A stretch of 64,000 nt of DNA from Leuctra nigra (taxonomy: Eukaryota > Arthropoda > Insecta > Plecoptera > Leuctridae), in contig OW203769.1 in assembly GCA_934045905.1 (NCBI GenBank), forward strand, positions 14,663,705 to 14,727,704. The letters run 5' to 3'. The stretch's first letter is position 1. Each line of letters starts with the position of its first letter. The notes beneath the pieces are model-generated. The model was given only the letters and a program-made list of their open reading frames with translations. It was not told the DNA's origin and ran no database searches. A program made the position numbers and the translations under genes. Of the stretch, positions 1-9,508 are shown piece by piece.

Positions 1-1139
1 GCCGAGTGGCTACCTATAAACAGCATATTCACTACCTAAAGCGTAATATTATAAGTAAGATAAAAGATTCATAGTGATGAGTCGACGAACTGTCAACTCA
101 TGAACAGCGGGGGTGAAGTTAATGAGAACCGAAGAGTGGCCAGAGTGAGTGGCGCTATCATTCGGGCAATTATGAAACTTTTACTGAGCATCAATGATTG
201 GCCAGAGTGAGTGGCGCTATCGTGCGGAGACTCTGCGATTACTTGAAATTTGCTGACTGCCTGCAAGTGGCGCCTTTGCTCTAGAGTGTAAGTGAAGTGA
301 ACTATTGATTTTAAATGCCAAAATGAATGGCCTATCAATTGAAGATTGAACGTCATGCAAATAGTGATGACAGGTCAGAGACTCAGTCATGTGTGCAAGG
401 GGAGGGGGAACACAAATCATCTATAACTAGTGGCAGTCCGAGTGGAGCTGTCAGAAATAAAACTTAGAGCTAATGATTGGCCGAGGTGGCAATCATAAAC
501 ATAAAATACACTTGAAAGTCAAGACATTATCTAAACATGGAAATGCACTGTAAGGTCAAATGAATATATCTAATGACAGTCCGAGTGGATCTGGCATAAA
601 CAAGTAAATACACTTGATGGGAGGGGTAAAAGTGGTGAGTTTGCTCTCCAGCACTTACATAAAAAACTAGGCCTCCCCAAGCCAAAAAAAAGTTGTCATG
701 CAGGGTCATGAGAAAATGAAATAAAGTCGCAAGCATAAAATGCGACAGGAAATAACATATTTATTCAATCTTCTCGGTGCTAGTCACCTGGCCTGGAAGA
801 AAATAAATGATTAGTTGAAGTTAGACTAGTCCTGGGAGAGCAGGGTATGGCCTGATGTTTTCTATGACATTGCCAATATATGACAATACCACTTTGTTCT
901 CTTGGCATGCGCAATTTTTTGTTCGTCTGGAAAACCATACAAAACCAGTACGACAAGAGATTCCCAGGACAACATTTAGAGCAAATCTATTCTGGCAAAG
1001 CCACCTCAACTTCGCAGAGTGAGTGTGACTTATTTAACTATTCTATGGGTCCCTGACTAAAGCTAAAAGTTCTGCACGAGTGTCACTCAGTATGAAAGTC
1101 ACTGTTCTGCACGAGTGGCACTGTATGAAAGTCACTGTC
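1..1139 (-). other. 3' untranslated region of the U2-targeting retrotransposon
   Basis: No credible ORF was found. The stretch is built of short diverged repeats: a 22-bp motif beginning GGCCAGAGTGAGTGG occurs at 138-159 and 200-221, and related 'CCGAGTGG'-type segments occur near 2, 438, 480 and 580. A short repeat containing GTGGCACTG/ATGAAAGTCACTG sits at about 1080-1140. No U2 3' sequence is present, so the element's 3' end lies outside the window. Confidence 0.6.
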
Positions 1140-4100
1140 CTAGTACTGGCGCTGCCCCGTCACGTGCTCGATGTAGATGTCACGCGACCACTTGATGGTG
1201 TCAGACACCATCAGGCGTCGCATGACGTTGGAGTAACGGGGGCTGATCTTCAGGGCGCGCAGCACGTCCTCGTTCATGGGGTCCCACCCTCCGAGGCTGC
1301 CGACGATGAAGGAGTCGACCTTGACCTCGAAACCCTGGTTGGTCAGGGCGGCGGCCGTCGCGGCGTACTTCGCCAGCTTGTGGTTGCGGGCCGCGACGAA
1401 GGCGTCGGCGCCGTTCTCGAAGGGGACGGTGATGTCTATGAGGTGAGCCGTCATATAGCGCTGGTTGGTGAGCACTATGTCGGGACGCATGTTGTCAACC
1501 CCCGACTGACGGTTCACCATGATGGCGCCTGCGTTCTTCACGCGACTGGGGATCGCGTTGACGAGGCGGTCCTGGATGGCGTTGTGGCGCTTCTGCATCG
1601 CGGCGGAGTGCCGCATGCAGTGGTTCAGGACGTGGGGGAGGGTCTCGTTGTCGTGGCCGCACAACCTGCAGGCCTTGGACCCATTCCCGAAGCGACGAGA
1701 GCCATTGAGCGGCACGGTGTGGAGGCGCGCGCGATGAATGAAGCGCCAGTCACAGAACCGAGTGTATTTTCCCTCCGCGATGAAATGGTTGGAGGCGTCC
1801 CAAACGGTGGTCAGTTTGTACGCCTTCCCCTGGTCCGGCTTCTGCAGCAGCGCGTTCTTGTAGTTCAGCCGCAGGCAAGATCGCAGCGCCTTGGTGACGA
1901 TGGCGCGATCTCGCGGGAAGAACGAGGACTCCCTGCCTGGAAAAGAAACTCGGAGAGCAATTTCGTCCTTGTTTTCGTCATAAACCCAATGACAGCCAAT
2001 TCGAGGCCCAAGCCGGCGCGTCGCCGACCTGGTCTGGGTCCAGATGTTACTGCATTGCCCGTCTTGGCGTGAGAATTCGCCCTCCATACTACCTGACAAA
2101 TACATGCAGGTCTCTTCCGGTGTTGGCGCTCTCCCCAGCTTCCTGTGTACCGTCGCCTGCAGAGACTTGCGCGCGATCTCGCGGCAAGTCTCGTCTTTAC
2201 CTGACAGGAGACGAAACGGATGAGTCACAGACAGGATATCGACGGAATCCGCCAGCGGCAGGATGCCCGCCCCACCCTCGTGCATCCCGAGGTAGACCAC
2301 CTCGTTACTCGCACGCTGGGGCAAGTTCATCCAGCGCTTGGCACATGACTTGACTTGGCTGTCAAAGGGCTTAAACTTAGTTTTCCGCATGGCACCTCCT
2401 CTCATAATAAACTCCAGTTTTGACAACAAGAACACTCGCACGGCGTCCAGCTTCTGCCAGGGAGCTAGAAGGGAATGATCGATTAGTCCCAGCTCCCGCT
2501 GCATGTTGACGAGTTCCTCCGTCGGGGTCTGCGCCACACGGGAGCCCGTGGGCACACCCAGGTGGGAGTAGGCCTCGCCATCAGCCAGAGTGGCCATGTC
2601 GCCGTCCTGGATAGAGAATGATGTTGGAGAAACTTTATTAGAGAGGATGTGGAGTGAGGCGCACTTGGATGGCTTGAAGCGCAGACCTGCCCATGTTGCC
2701 GCCTCGCTGACGATAGCTAGCAATGCATGCATTGAAGCTTCGTCGCGCGCTGTCACCACCAGATCGTCGGCGTAGGCCAACACGCTGATCATGGTGCCAT
2801 GGACTGACACTCCCAGGTCGTCGGCCCGCGCCGTCAGCGATCTGATGATCGGCTCGATTGCCAGATTGAACAGGATGGGGCTAAGTGGACAGCCCTGCTT
2901 CACGCCGGCATGGAGTGGGATGGGCGGTGTATAACCCTCGGCGGTTCGGATGGAGGTCGTGCTACCCTCGTACATGTCATTGACTATATCTATTATATCA
3001 CTCGGCACATGTAGGCTGTCTAGAGAACCTCTGATCAACTCATGAGGGACAGAACCAAAAGCGTTGGCAAGGTCGAGCCATGCTAGGCACAGCTCAGACT
3101 TTGGACGCTGATGGGTGCCGTTGATCATTGTCTGAAGGACGAAGTTGTGTTCCAGACATCCCTCATATTCAAGGAAACCTTTCTGCATGGGAGAAATAAT
3201 GTTATTAAGACACGCCCACTTGGTAACTCGGTCGGCCAGAATGCCTGCGTAGAGTTTAGCCAAGGTGGGCCCTAGGGTTAACGGCCTCCAGTTCGAGAGG
3301 TCATCGCGGTCCCCTTTCTTGAAGATGAGGACCGTCCGTGATAGTTTCCACGCTGCCGGGATCCTCTTGGCCGCGAGGCAGATGTTGAAGAGGGCCGACA
3401 AGAAGTCTCCGTCCGGGTCAGTCTTCCGGAGGTCAGAATACCGGATGTAGTCCGGTCCCGGAGCTGTGTTTTTCATGCGCCCTAACCGTTTTCTGACCTC
3501 CGGTGCTGTGAATAAAGCTGTTAGTATGTCGCTGTGCTCGATGTCCTCACCTGAGGGCATGTCCGGGACAATGTCGGGGGGAACCGTCCACTCGTACCCG
3601 CCATCGGCGAACACTTGCGAGTAGAACTCGTGAACAAGTCCCGACTCAAGCTGGCAGAACGGCGAGGCCCCTCCCCTGATATCCTGGGCAGCGGCCTTCT
3701 TGCTAGAGCGATACAGTTGCTGGATACGCCGGGCTTCTACCGGGTCGAATTGGGCCCGGCGACCTGCAGGTTGGGCCTGTAACCCGTGTTCTCTGTCAGG
3801 GGCCGGGCCCGGGGCCTGGTCGTCCTGTCCGCGACCTCTACCCCTACCTCTACCTCTACCATTACCTCTACCTCCACCTCTACCTCTACCTCTTCCTCTT
3901 CCGCGGCCTCCTCTGCCGCGGGCCCGGGGTTGTTGTTCGGGCTCCTCATCCGCTGTAGGCGATGTGGGCGGCGGCGGGGCTGCTGGCCGAGGTTGTGGCG
4001 TGCCCTTGAGACTAGCGACTAGTTCGCTGCTCACGGCGACCCACTCGGCCTCGAACTCGGGCCAACCGGCTTGCATGGCGGTTTCCAGGCGTAAGAGCCA

Positions 4101-6317
4101 GGCGTTGTTCCGCTCGGTAAGTGCAGCCTTTGCCCGGGCAGCACTCTCTGCTGCCGTCATTGCGGGGCGCGGAGAGGGGGGATGGACAGGTGGGGGCGAC
4201 GTCGGGATGTTCCTGGGTACTTGTGCAATGACCTCGATCGCGGTCGCCCCAATCACTACAACAGGATATGAACCTCCTTCGGGCCGGGATGTTGGCTGGC
4301 CGCGGTCCAGGGGTGAGCCTTCTGCGGGGAGCGATGTTGACGGGCCGCGGTCCAGGGGTGAGTCTTCTGCGGACCGCGATGTTGACGGGCCGCGGTCCAG
4401 GGGCGAACCTTCTGCGGGCCGGGGTGTTGGCGGGCCGTGCACTTGAGCGTCCTCAACCGCAGTTGCTCGTGCACTTGCAGCAGGGATTGAACCTGTTCCT
4501 GTGGGAGCTTGGGCTGCCGCGATGAACTGAAGGTTCCCATAGCGGGCCCTGGGGGCCTTACGGCAAGTCGACTTGGCCTTGCGAGGTGCTAGAGGAGCTG
4601 ATCGTATTACCGTGCGTGGTTCATCAAGGAGCACTGGGGGCTCGGGGCCGGGGGCCGAGGGTCTGGTTGGATGGAGTTGGAGTGGCTGGGGCCTGAGGGG
4701 CTCGGGGCCGGGGGCCCGGGATCTGTTAGGATGGAGTTGGAGTGGCTGGGGCCTGAGGGGCTCGGGGCCGGGGGCCTGGGGTCTGGTTGGATGGAACTGG
4801 AGTGGCTGAGGCCTGAGGGGCTCGGGGCCGGGGGCCCGGGATCTGGTTTGATGGAGTTTGAGTGGCTGAGGCCTGAGGGGCTCGGGGCCGCGGGCCCGGG
4901 ATCTGGTAGGATGGAGTTGGAGTGGCTGGGGCCTGAGGGGCTCGGGGCCGGGGGCCCGGGGTCTGCTAGGATGGAGTTTGAGCGGCTGGGGACCGGTGGA
5001 CCGTGTGGCTGGGGCCTGGGGCGCCAGAGCGAGCGCCGAGTTGACATACACGCGCCTATCAGCTGTCACGTCGCTGTATGACGGCGATGTCAAGGTCAAT
5101 GGTGTTCGAGGTTGAAACTCTGTGGCGTGGATGTTTTGCCCGGGGACCTGGGCTTTGGCTGGAGTCACGCGTCGTGCCGGGCCCGGAGGCGTCGGGCCCG
5201 TGGGCGCGGCCCGCACTGGCAGACGGTGGTTCGAGCGCCAGAAGCTGGGGAGGTCTGCGCGGGGGCTGGGGTCCCAGAGTGACCTGGGTCGTCCATCAAG
5301 TCCGCAACCTAATGGTGTCGTGTCAATTGTCAGTGGAGGCGCCGGGTTCACGTCACGCGGTGTAGTGGGAAGCCGGGTCTCGAACCCAGTGTTGCTAGAT
5401 ACAGCGGCTGGCCAAGCATCGAGCCCAGAGCTACTAGATTGTGGCGGTGGCCTAGGAGGCCAGGGGTCAAACACAATGCTACTAGATGGCGGAGGTATCA
5501 CAGCAGCTGGCCGGGGGTCGAACCCAGTGTTGCAGGATACAAGAGGAGGTGGCACAGCAATTGACCGGGGATCGAGCCCGGTGTGCAATGCTGGCGCTTG
5601 AGAATGGTCGGGATTTGCTGCAGTGTTGAGCAAGGGATCGAACCCGAAGCTCGGGATTAGCAGGTGCAGCAATGGTGACGGCGATGGAGGAGCCAGTGGC
5701 CGAGGCCGGGGATCAGCAGGTGATAGAATCTCCTGGGTTCCGAGCCCAGGGGGAGGCCCAAGTAGTCGCGACGGCGACACAGTGGCCCTGGATGTGGGCG
5801 TCGTTGGTGGGGACGTCGGCGAGATGGGCAACACGAGGGGAGGCGGTGGCGGGAACAGAGCACTAAGTTGTTCGGGAGAGAAGGATGTTAGGGCCAGCAA
5901 TTGCGTGGGCGAGAGCTGCGCAATAGGCGCCAGGTTATTCTCGCTGGATGTGCCAGCGCCCGAGGGGCTCAGCGGTCTCCCTTGAGATGTACCAAACACA
6001 GTCCCCTGACGGGTATGTGAAGGGGAGGGGCCTAATGTATCAATAAGGCCGACTTGGGCCGAGCTCACCGTATTCGTGATGAAGAAGCCCTCGGGGTCCT
6101 CGTGGTTGTGTGTCCAGTGGTGTCGCGTCTGTTTGATGTCCTTCAGCGTGATGTCGTGCTCCTCGCATCGGTACAGGAGCCCCCCGTGGATGCCATGGCG
6201 GTGGAGGTGCCGTGTGAGCTTGTAGCGGTCCTTGTGCTTGTACGTGCAGAACGCGCAATCCCATTTGTCCGAACGACAAGGTAACTGGATTATCTGGTGC
6301 GTTGGTTGTTGCTCCAT
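1140..6317 (-). CDS. Retrotransposon polyprotein: zinc fingers, reverse transcriptase, restriction-like endonuclease (1725 aa, intact)
   Basis: This single ORF has no stop or frameshift. The N-terminus carries a C2H2 finger (C21, C24, H37, H41) and a second degenerate finger (C51, H54, H66/H67, H70/H72), likely for target DNA binding. Residues ~100-800 are a low-complexity, proline-rich linker with six 20-aa repeats (~443-560), four ~15-aa repeats (~628-680) and an RG-rich tract (~798-830). The reverse transcriptase spans ~960-1300, with motif A aspartate D1082, a GVKQGCPLSP block (~1138-1147) and YADD at 1182-1185. A CX2CX8HX4C knuckle (C1550, C1553, H1562, C1567) precedes a PD-(D/E)XK-type endonuclease (P1612-D1613, D1628, K1647/K1650). 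It would nick U2 DNA and prime reverse transcription of its own RNA there. All visible catalytic residues are present, so this copy may be competent. The start is the first in-frame ATG, just before the fingers. GC content is far above the flanks. Confidence 0.93.
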   Translation of the reverse strand: MEQQPTHQIIQLPCRSDKWDCAFCTYKHKDRYKLTRHLHRHGIHGGLLYRCEEHDITLKDIKQTRHHWTHNHEDPEGFFITNTVSSAQVGLIDTLGPSPSHTRQGTVFGTSQGRPLSPSGAGTSSENNLAPIAQLSPTQLLALTSFSPEQLSALFPPPPPLVLPISPTSPPTTPTSRATVSPSRLLGPPPGLGTQEILSPADPRPRPLAPPSPSPLLHLLIPSFGFDPLLNTAANPDHSQAPALHTGLDPRSIAVPPPLVSCNTGFDPRPAAVIPPPSSSIVFDPWPPRPPPQSSSSGLDAWPAAVSSNTGFETRLPTTPRDVNPAPPLTIDTTPLGCGLDGRPRSLWDPSPRADLPSFWRSNHRLPVRAAPTGPTPPGPARRVTPAKAQVPGQNIHATEFQPRTPLTLTSPSYSDVTADRRVYVNSALALAPQAPATRSTGPQPLKLHPSRPRAPGPEPLRPQPLQLHPTRSRARGPEPLRPQPLKLHQTRSRAPGPEPLRPQPLQFHPTRPQAPGPEPLRPQPLQLHPNRSRAPGPEPLRPQPLQLHPTRPSAPGPEPPVLLDEPRTVIRSAPLAPRKAKSTCRKAPRARYGNLQFIAAAQAPTGTGSIPAASARATAVEDAQVHGPPTPRPAEGSPLDRGPSTSRSAEDSPLDRGPSTSLPAEGSPLDRGQPTSRPEGGSYPVVVIGATAIEVIAQVPRNIPTSPPPVHPPSPRPAMTAAESAARAKAALTERNNAWLLRLETAMQAGWPEFEAEWVAVSSELVASLKGTPQPRPAAPPPPTSPTADEEPEQQPRARGRGGRGRGRGRGRGGGRGNGRGRGRGRGRGQDDQAPGPAPDREHGLQAQPAGRRAQFDPVEARRIQQLYRSSKKAAAQDIRGGASPFCQLESGLVHEFYSQVFADGGYEWTVPPDIVPDMPSGEDIEHSDILTALFTAPEVRKRLGRMKNTAPGPDYIRYSDLRKTDPDGDFLSALFNICLAAKRIPAAWKLSRTVLIFKKGDRDDLSNWRPLTLGPTLAKLYAGILADRVTKWACLNNIISPMQKGFLEYEGCLEHNFVLQTMINGTHQRPKSELCLAWLDLANAFGSVPHELIRGSLDSLHVPSDIIDIVNDMYEGSTTSIRTAEGYTPPIPLHAGVKQGCPLSPILFNLAIEPIIRSLTARADDLGVSVHGTMISVLAYADDLVVTARDEASMHALLAIVSEAATWAGLRFKPSKCASLHILSNKVSPTSFSIQDGDMATLADGEAYSHLGVPTGSRVAQTPTEELVNMQRELGLIDHSLLAPWQKLDAVRVFLLSKLEFIMRGGAMRKTKFKPFDSQVKSCAKRWMNLPQRASNEVVYLGMHEGGAGILPLADSVDILSVTHPFRLLSGKDETCREIARKSLQATVHRKLGRAPTPEETCMYLSGSMEGEFSRQDGQCSNIWTQTRSATRRLGPRIGCHWVYDENKDEIALRVSFPGRESSFFPRDRAIVTKALRSCLRLNYKNALLQKPDQGKAYKLTTVWDASNHFIAEGKYTRFCDWRFIHRARLHTVPLNGSRRFGNGSKACRLCGHDNETLPHVLNHCMRHSAAMQKRHNAIQDRLVNAIPSRVKNAGAIMVNRQSGVDNMRPDIVLTNQRYMTAHLIDITVPFENGADAFVAARNHKLAKYAATAAALTNQGFEVKVDSFIVGSLGGWDPMNEDVLRALKISPRYSNVMRRLMVSDTIKWSRDIYIEHVTGQRQY

Positions 6318-6667
6318 GGCGTCTTGTTGGCACTTTCACTTTGATCACTTCCTGCGTGGAAACGGTCCGCGCGATAATTCTGGCGTGGAGACGATCCACG
6401 AGACTAGTTCCGCAGGTTGCCCGACAACCAGGGAATACCTAACATGATTTCACTGAGGGACACCAAGTGTGGGTTGCAGGGAACTACCACTGTCAGGCCG
6501 CACGAGATCCCTCAGTGAAATTGTTCGATCTAAATGTAGTACTTGTTGCTTATTCTTTGATTTCGTGGGCTGCCAGTGGAGTAGACCCCATTTTGAGGTG
6601 GAGTAAACCCCGAGCACACGAGACCGGAACTAGGGGAGGAAAGACGCTCTCGCGCGATACACCCGTA
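6318..6667 (-). promoter_or_regulatory. 5' leader of the retrotransposon with a 14-bp inverted repeat
   Basis: This region lies between the U2 junction and the ORF start. Two perfect 14-bp arms (6447-6460 and 6508-6521; ATTTCACTGAGGGA and its complement) could form a hairpin with a ~47-nt loop in the transcript. A direct repeat TACTCCAC flanks a short segment near 6575-6607. R2-type elements co-transcribed with their target often have a self-cleaving HDV-like ribozyme at the 5' end. I cannot demonstrate that fold here. Confidence 0.5.
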
Positions 6668-6726
6668 ATTAAGCTGATAAGAACAGATACTACACTTTGA
6701 TCTTAGCCAAAAGGCCGAGAAGCGAT
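6668..6726 (-). ncRNA. U2: U2 spliceosomal snRNA, 5' fragment (nt 1-59) interrupted by retrotransposon
   Basis: The minus strand reads the canonical U2 5' end: ATCGCTTCTCGG, stem-loop I (GGCCTTTTGGCT), the branch-point recognition sequence GTAGTA at nt 34-39, and the start of stem II (TTATCAGCTTAAT). After nt ~59 it leaves U2 and enters the retrotransposon. The Sm site and the 3' stem-loops are absent, so no functional U2 snRNA can come from this copy as it stands. Its promoter side is nearly identical to that of the uninterrupted copy at 40853-40964, so it may still be transcribed and drive the retrotransposon. The last 1-2 nt at the junction are ambiguous. Confidence 0.93.
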
Positions 6727-7060
6727 AACAACTCAAAATTTTGAGAAATATTTCGTAACTTTAAAACATAAACTCGAATAAATTTGGTGCACACCATGTT
6801 AGTACAAAAGTGACACCTAACAACGACACAACAACGAAAATAGTGGTGATATTCCCTGCATAATGCTGCCAACAAACAACAAATATGTGAAACATAATGC
6901 AACATATGCCTGTACAGTGCTGACAACAAACAACAAACATGTGCACTATTTGTAACACATGCCTGTACCGTGCCGCCATCTACACATATGATGCCGCCAT
7001 CTTTGAGGATGTACGTGAACTTGTTGTGCATCGTTCGCGCGGGAATCTACAACATTGATA
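6727..7060 (-). promoter_or_regulatory. U2 upstream region (inferred snRNA promoter)
   Basis: This is the sequence immediately 5' of U2 nt 1. It is almost identical upstream of the second U2 copy (40965-41297), the expected location of an snRNA PSE-type promoter. I cannot pick out a proximal sequence element with confidence. A palindrome CTCAAAATTTTGAG lies within 20 bp of the start site. Farther upstream, two GATGGCGGCA copies and two GTTTGTTGTTTGTTG-like stretches repeat. The ORFs that run through here are not credible genes. Confidence 0.4.
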
Positions 7061-7079
7061 AACAAACGTTTTGCGTTGA

Positions 7080-7865
7080 TTTTGTATGTATAATGCCAAA
7101 ATGAATTGTTTAATCCAACTTTAATCGATCAAAATTAATTAGGTCAATCAAAATGTCTGTAACCTACATAAAAACGCCCAATAAATCTACCCTACATCAC
7201 AGATGGACATGTTATGTCTAAAGGAAAATACCCACAATAAGTATTGTCATAATGAATTGATTAATACAACTTTAATAACGAAAATTAATTAGGTCAATCA
7301 AAATGTCTGTGACCTACATAAAACGACCTATAATTCTACCCTACTTCATAGATGGACATGTTATGGGCATAGGAAAATACCCACAATAAGTAATGTCATA
7401 ATTAATTATACTTGGCTTGAATATGCCAATGTTAATAAGGTCAATTAAAATAAAGTTTTGACCTACATAAAAACGCTTCATGTATTCACACCCCTATCCT
7501 CAACTGTAAGAATATGTGACTAACAATAACGTGTTACATACAGGAGTAGAATGCATTATCATCAAATTGTAGCAATGGAATGTTAAAAGGTTAACCAAAA
7601 TTATATTAACCTACATAAAAACGCTTCATGTACCTATTAGCAACCCTATCCTGCAATATAATTTACCATGCTGTTAAGAGTTCAATATGGGTAAAACATA
7701 GATGTACACTTAGAAATGAATTACCTATATCCTAAAATTTTAATTAGGAAATATTATCTAGGTCAACCGAAATAAAAAGTGTGGCCTACATAAAAAAGCT
7801 TCAGATTTACACGATGCAATATTTAATTTATACAGATTTTTGGGAAAATGTATCGTATACACTAT
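7080..7865. repeat. Five diverged ~150-bp tandem repeats upstream of U2
   Basis: Each repeat holds a core of AGGTCAAT, then AAAAT, then GACCTACATAAAAACGC (cores near 7141, 7285, 7438, 7597, 7751), followed by a ~100-bp variable part. The first two repeats also share a segment around GATGGACATGTTATG. The AGGTCA and TGACCT halves are inverted to each other within each unit. The same block occurs at 41318-48225, split by a 6.1-kb insertion. There is no gene here. Confidence 0.75.
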
Positions 7866-7874
7866 AAAGTAAGT

Positions 7875-8564
7875 TTGGATAGGATCAGAGTGTATATAAA
7901 TATCTTCCCGGCCTTTTGGGTAGGATCCGAGTGTATATAAATATCTTCTCGGCCTTTTGGATAGGAACAGAGTGTATATAAATAACTTCTCGGCCTTTTT
8001 GATAAGATCAGAGTATATATAAATATCTTCTCGGCCTTTTGGGTAGGATCAGAGTGTATATAAATATCTTCTCGGCCTTTTGAAAGGATCAGAGTGTATA
8101 TAAATATCTTCTCGGCCTTTTGGGTAGGATCAGAGTGTATATAAATATCTTCTCGGCCTTTTGGATAGGATCAGAGTGTATATAAATATCTTCTCGGCCT
8201 TTTGGATAGGATCAGAGTGTATATAAATATCTTCTCGGCCTTTTGGATAGGATCAGAGTGTATATAAATATCTTCTCGGCCTTTTGGATAGGATCAGAGT
8301 GTATATACATATCTTCTCGGCCTTTTGGGTAGGATCAGAGTGTATATAAATATCTTCTCGGCCTTTTGGATAGGATCAGAGTGTATATAAATATCTTCTC
8401 GGCCTTTTGGGTAGGATCAGAGTGTTTATAAATGTCTTCTCGGCCTTTTGGATAGGATCAGAGTGTATATAAATATCTTCTCGGCCTTTTGGGTACGATC
8501 ACAGCGTATATAAATATCTTCTCGGCCTTTTGGATATGATCAGAGTGTATAGAAATATCTGTTC
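7875..8564 (+). repeat. U2-derived 40-bp tandem array, TATA-containing type (about 16-17 units)
   Basis: Each unit reads CTTCTCGGCCTTTTGG, then ATAGGATCAGAGTGTATA, then TAAATAT. Aligned to U2 it covers about nt 5-43: stem-loop I is kept, GATCAAAGTGTAGTAT is recognisable, and the branch-point recognition site is altered to GTATATAAATAT. The last unit runs on to TATCTGTTC, matching U2 further 3'. The units lie on the strand opposite the neighbouring U2 gene. The same array at 48239-49010 has about two more units. Confidence 0.9.
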
Positions 8565-9508
8565 CCCTTGAGCTCACTTGAAATACCTCTCACCCGAGAC
8601 CACCACAGTGTGTGCTCATTACTGATTCTATCTGATTTCTATGTTCCAGGGAAACCAATCTGCAATTGGTTTAGGAACGCACAGACTCATACATCAAGTT
8701 ATGTCGTGCTGAACCAAGATCTAAGAAAATATGCTAACTCATTGATACAACTTATTGACTATTCACATGTGTGTAACTGTATTATAAATTAATATAAGAT
8801 CATTAAATAAAAGCAATTCTCACAAAGCATGTACACTTATGCCATTTTCTTGTGCCTCATTTTAGAATTCCTGTTAAGATTCCCTTCCCACTCTCAGAAG
8901 TAACGTAAATTCCAGCAATATGTGCTGCGGTTTGAAAATATAGACCTTTTGGTAAAGTTCAATATTCATTATTAAATTTTAAAAATATAATTTGATCAAT
9001 TTTGGAGGTAGAAACGCTTTCATGTATTTTCAAGTGACCCGGAAAATATTCACAATAAAATACAATAAAATAAATGAACATTGTTTATACATAGACCGCA
9101 TCACATGGATCACTACTCTTGAAAACAAACAAACATACAAAAAAATGTAACACAAAATTCATAGGAGCAGTGATAGTTTATTGACATTTGAAAGGTACAG
9201 GGAAAGAACGCTATAAGTCCATTTTTTTGAAAGAATGAGTTTTAAGGTGCAATCTTATAGTGATTTTTATGAGCTTTCAGAATATATAATCGGTTTTTAG
9301 AAAATATTTCCACAAAGTCTTGAAAAACGCATTTAAAGTATCGATTAGTATGGAATAGATACAAGGTTTCAACATCAATCTTAGTTTATCTCAGTTTCAA
9401 CCGAATGTGACTTGTAGCTTTCTTTCCCTGTACCCTTAATTTTTTGAAGAGGAAGGTCTTGTAAAATCGTTAGGTAACCAAATTTTATTAAATAAAATGT
9501 TTAGATCT
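8565..9508. other. AT-rich flank, no gene seen
   Basis: No gene, RNA or repeat structure was recognised in this stretch. It is duplicated nearly base for base as 49011-49511 + 50813-51102 + 53458-53610, where two Helitron-like elements have been inserted. It therefore supplies the empty-site sequence for both. Confidence 0.7.

Larger units (their letters stand above)
1..6667 (-). mobile_element. Utopia-type U2 snRNA gene-targeting non-LTR retrotransposon (3' end outside window)
   Basis: The element lies in the same orientation as the U2 gene it interrupts. Its 5' boundary is clear: reading the minus strand, U2 sequence runs to about nucleotide 59 (position 6668) and then changes abruptly, whereas the second U2 copy at 40853-40964 continues as normal U2. 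The element has a 350-bp 5' leader (6318-6667), one long ORF (1140-6317) and at least 1.1 kb of 3' sequence reaching the window edge, so its 3' junction and any poly(A) or target-site features are not visible. The RT plus C-terminal restriction-like endonuclease layout and the U2 insertion match the Utopia lineage described from several eukaryotic supergroups. Assignment to Utopia is by architecture and target, not by a phylogeny. Confidence 0.85.

Noticed and set aside
1080..2072. 330-aa plus-strand ORF and other plus-strand ORFs under 1140-6317
   Set aside because: They are antisense shadows of the GC-rich retrotransposon ORF and have no domain features.
6690..7031. 113-aa minus ORF repeated at 40928-41269
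   Set aside because: It overlaps U2 and its upstream region. It is conserved only because the locus is duplicated, and the composition is not protein-like.
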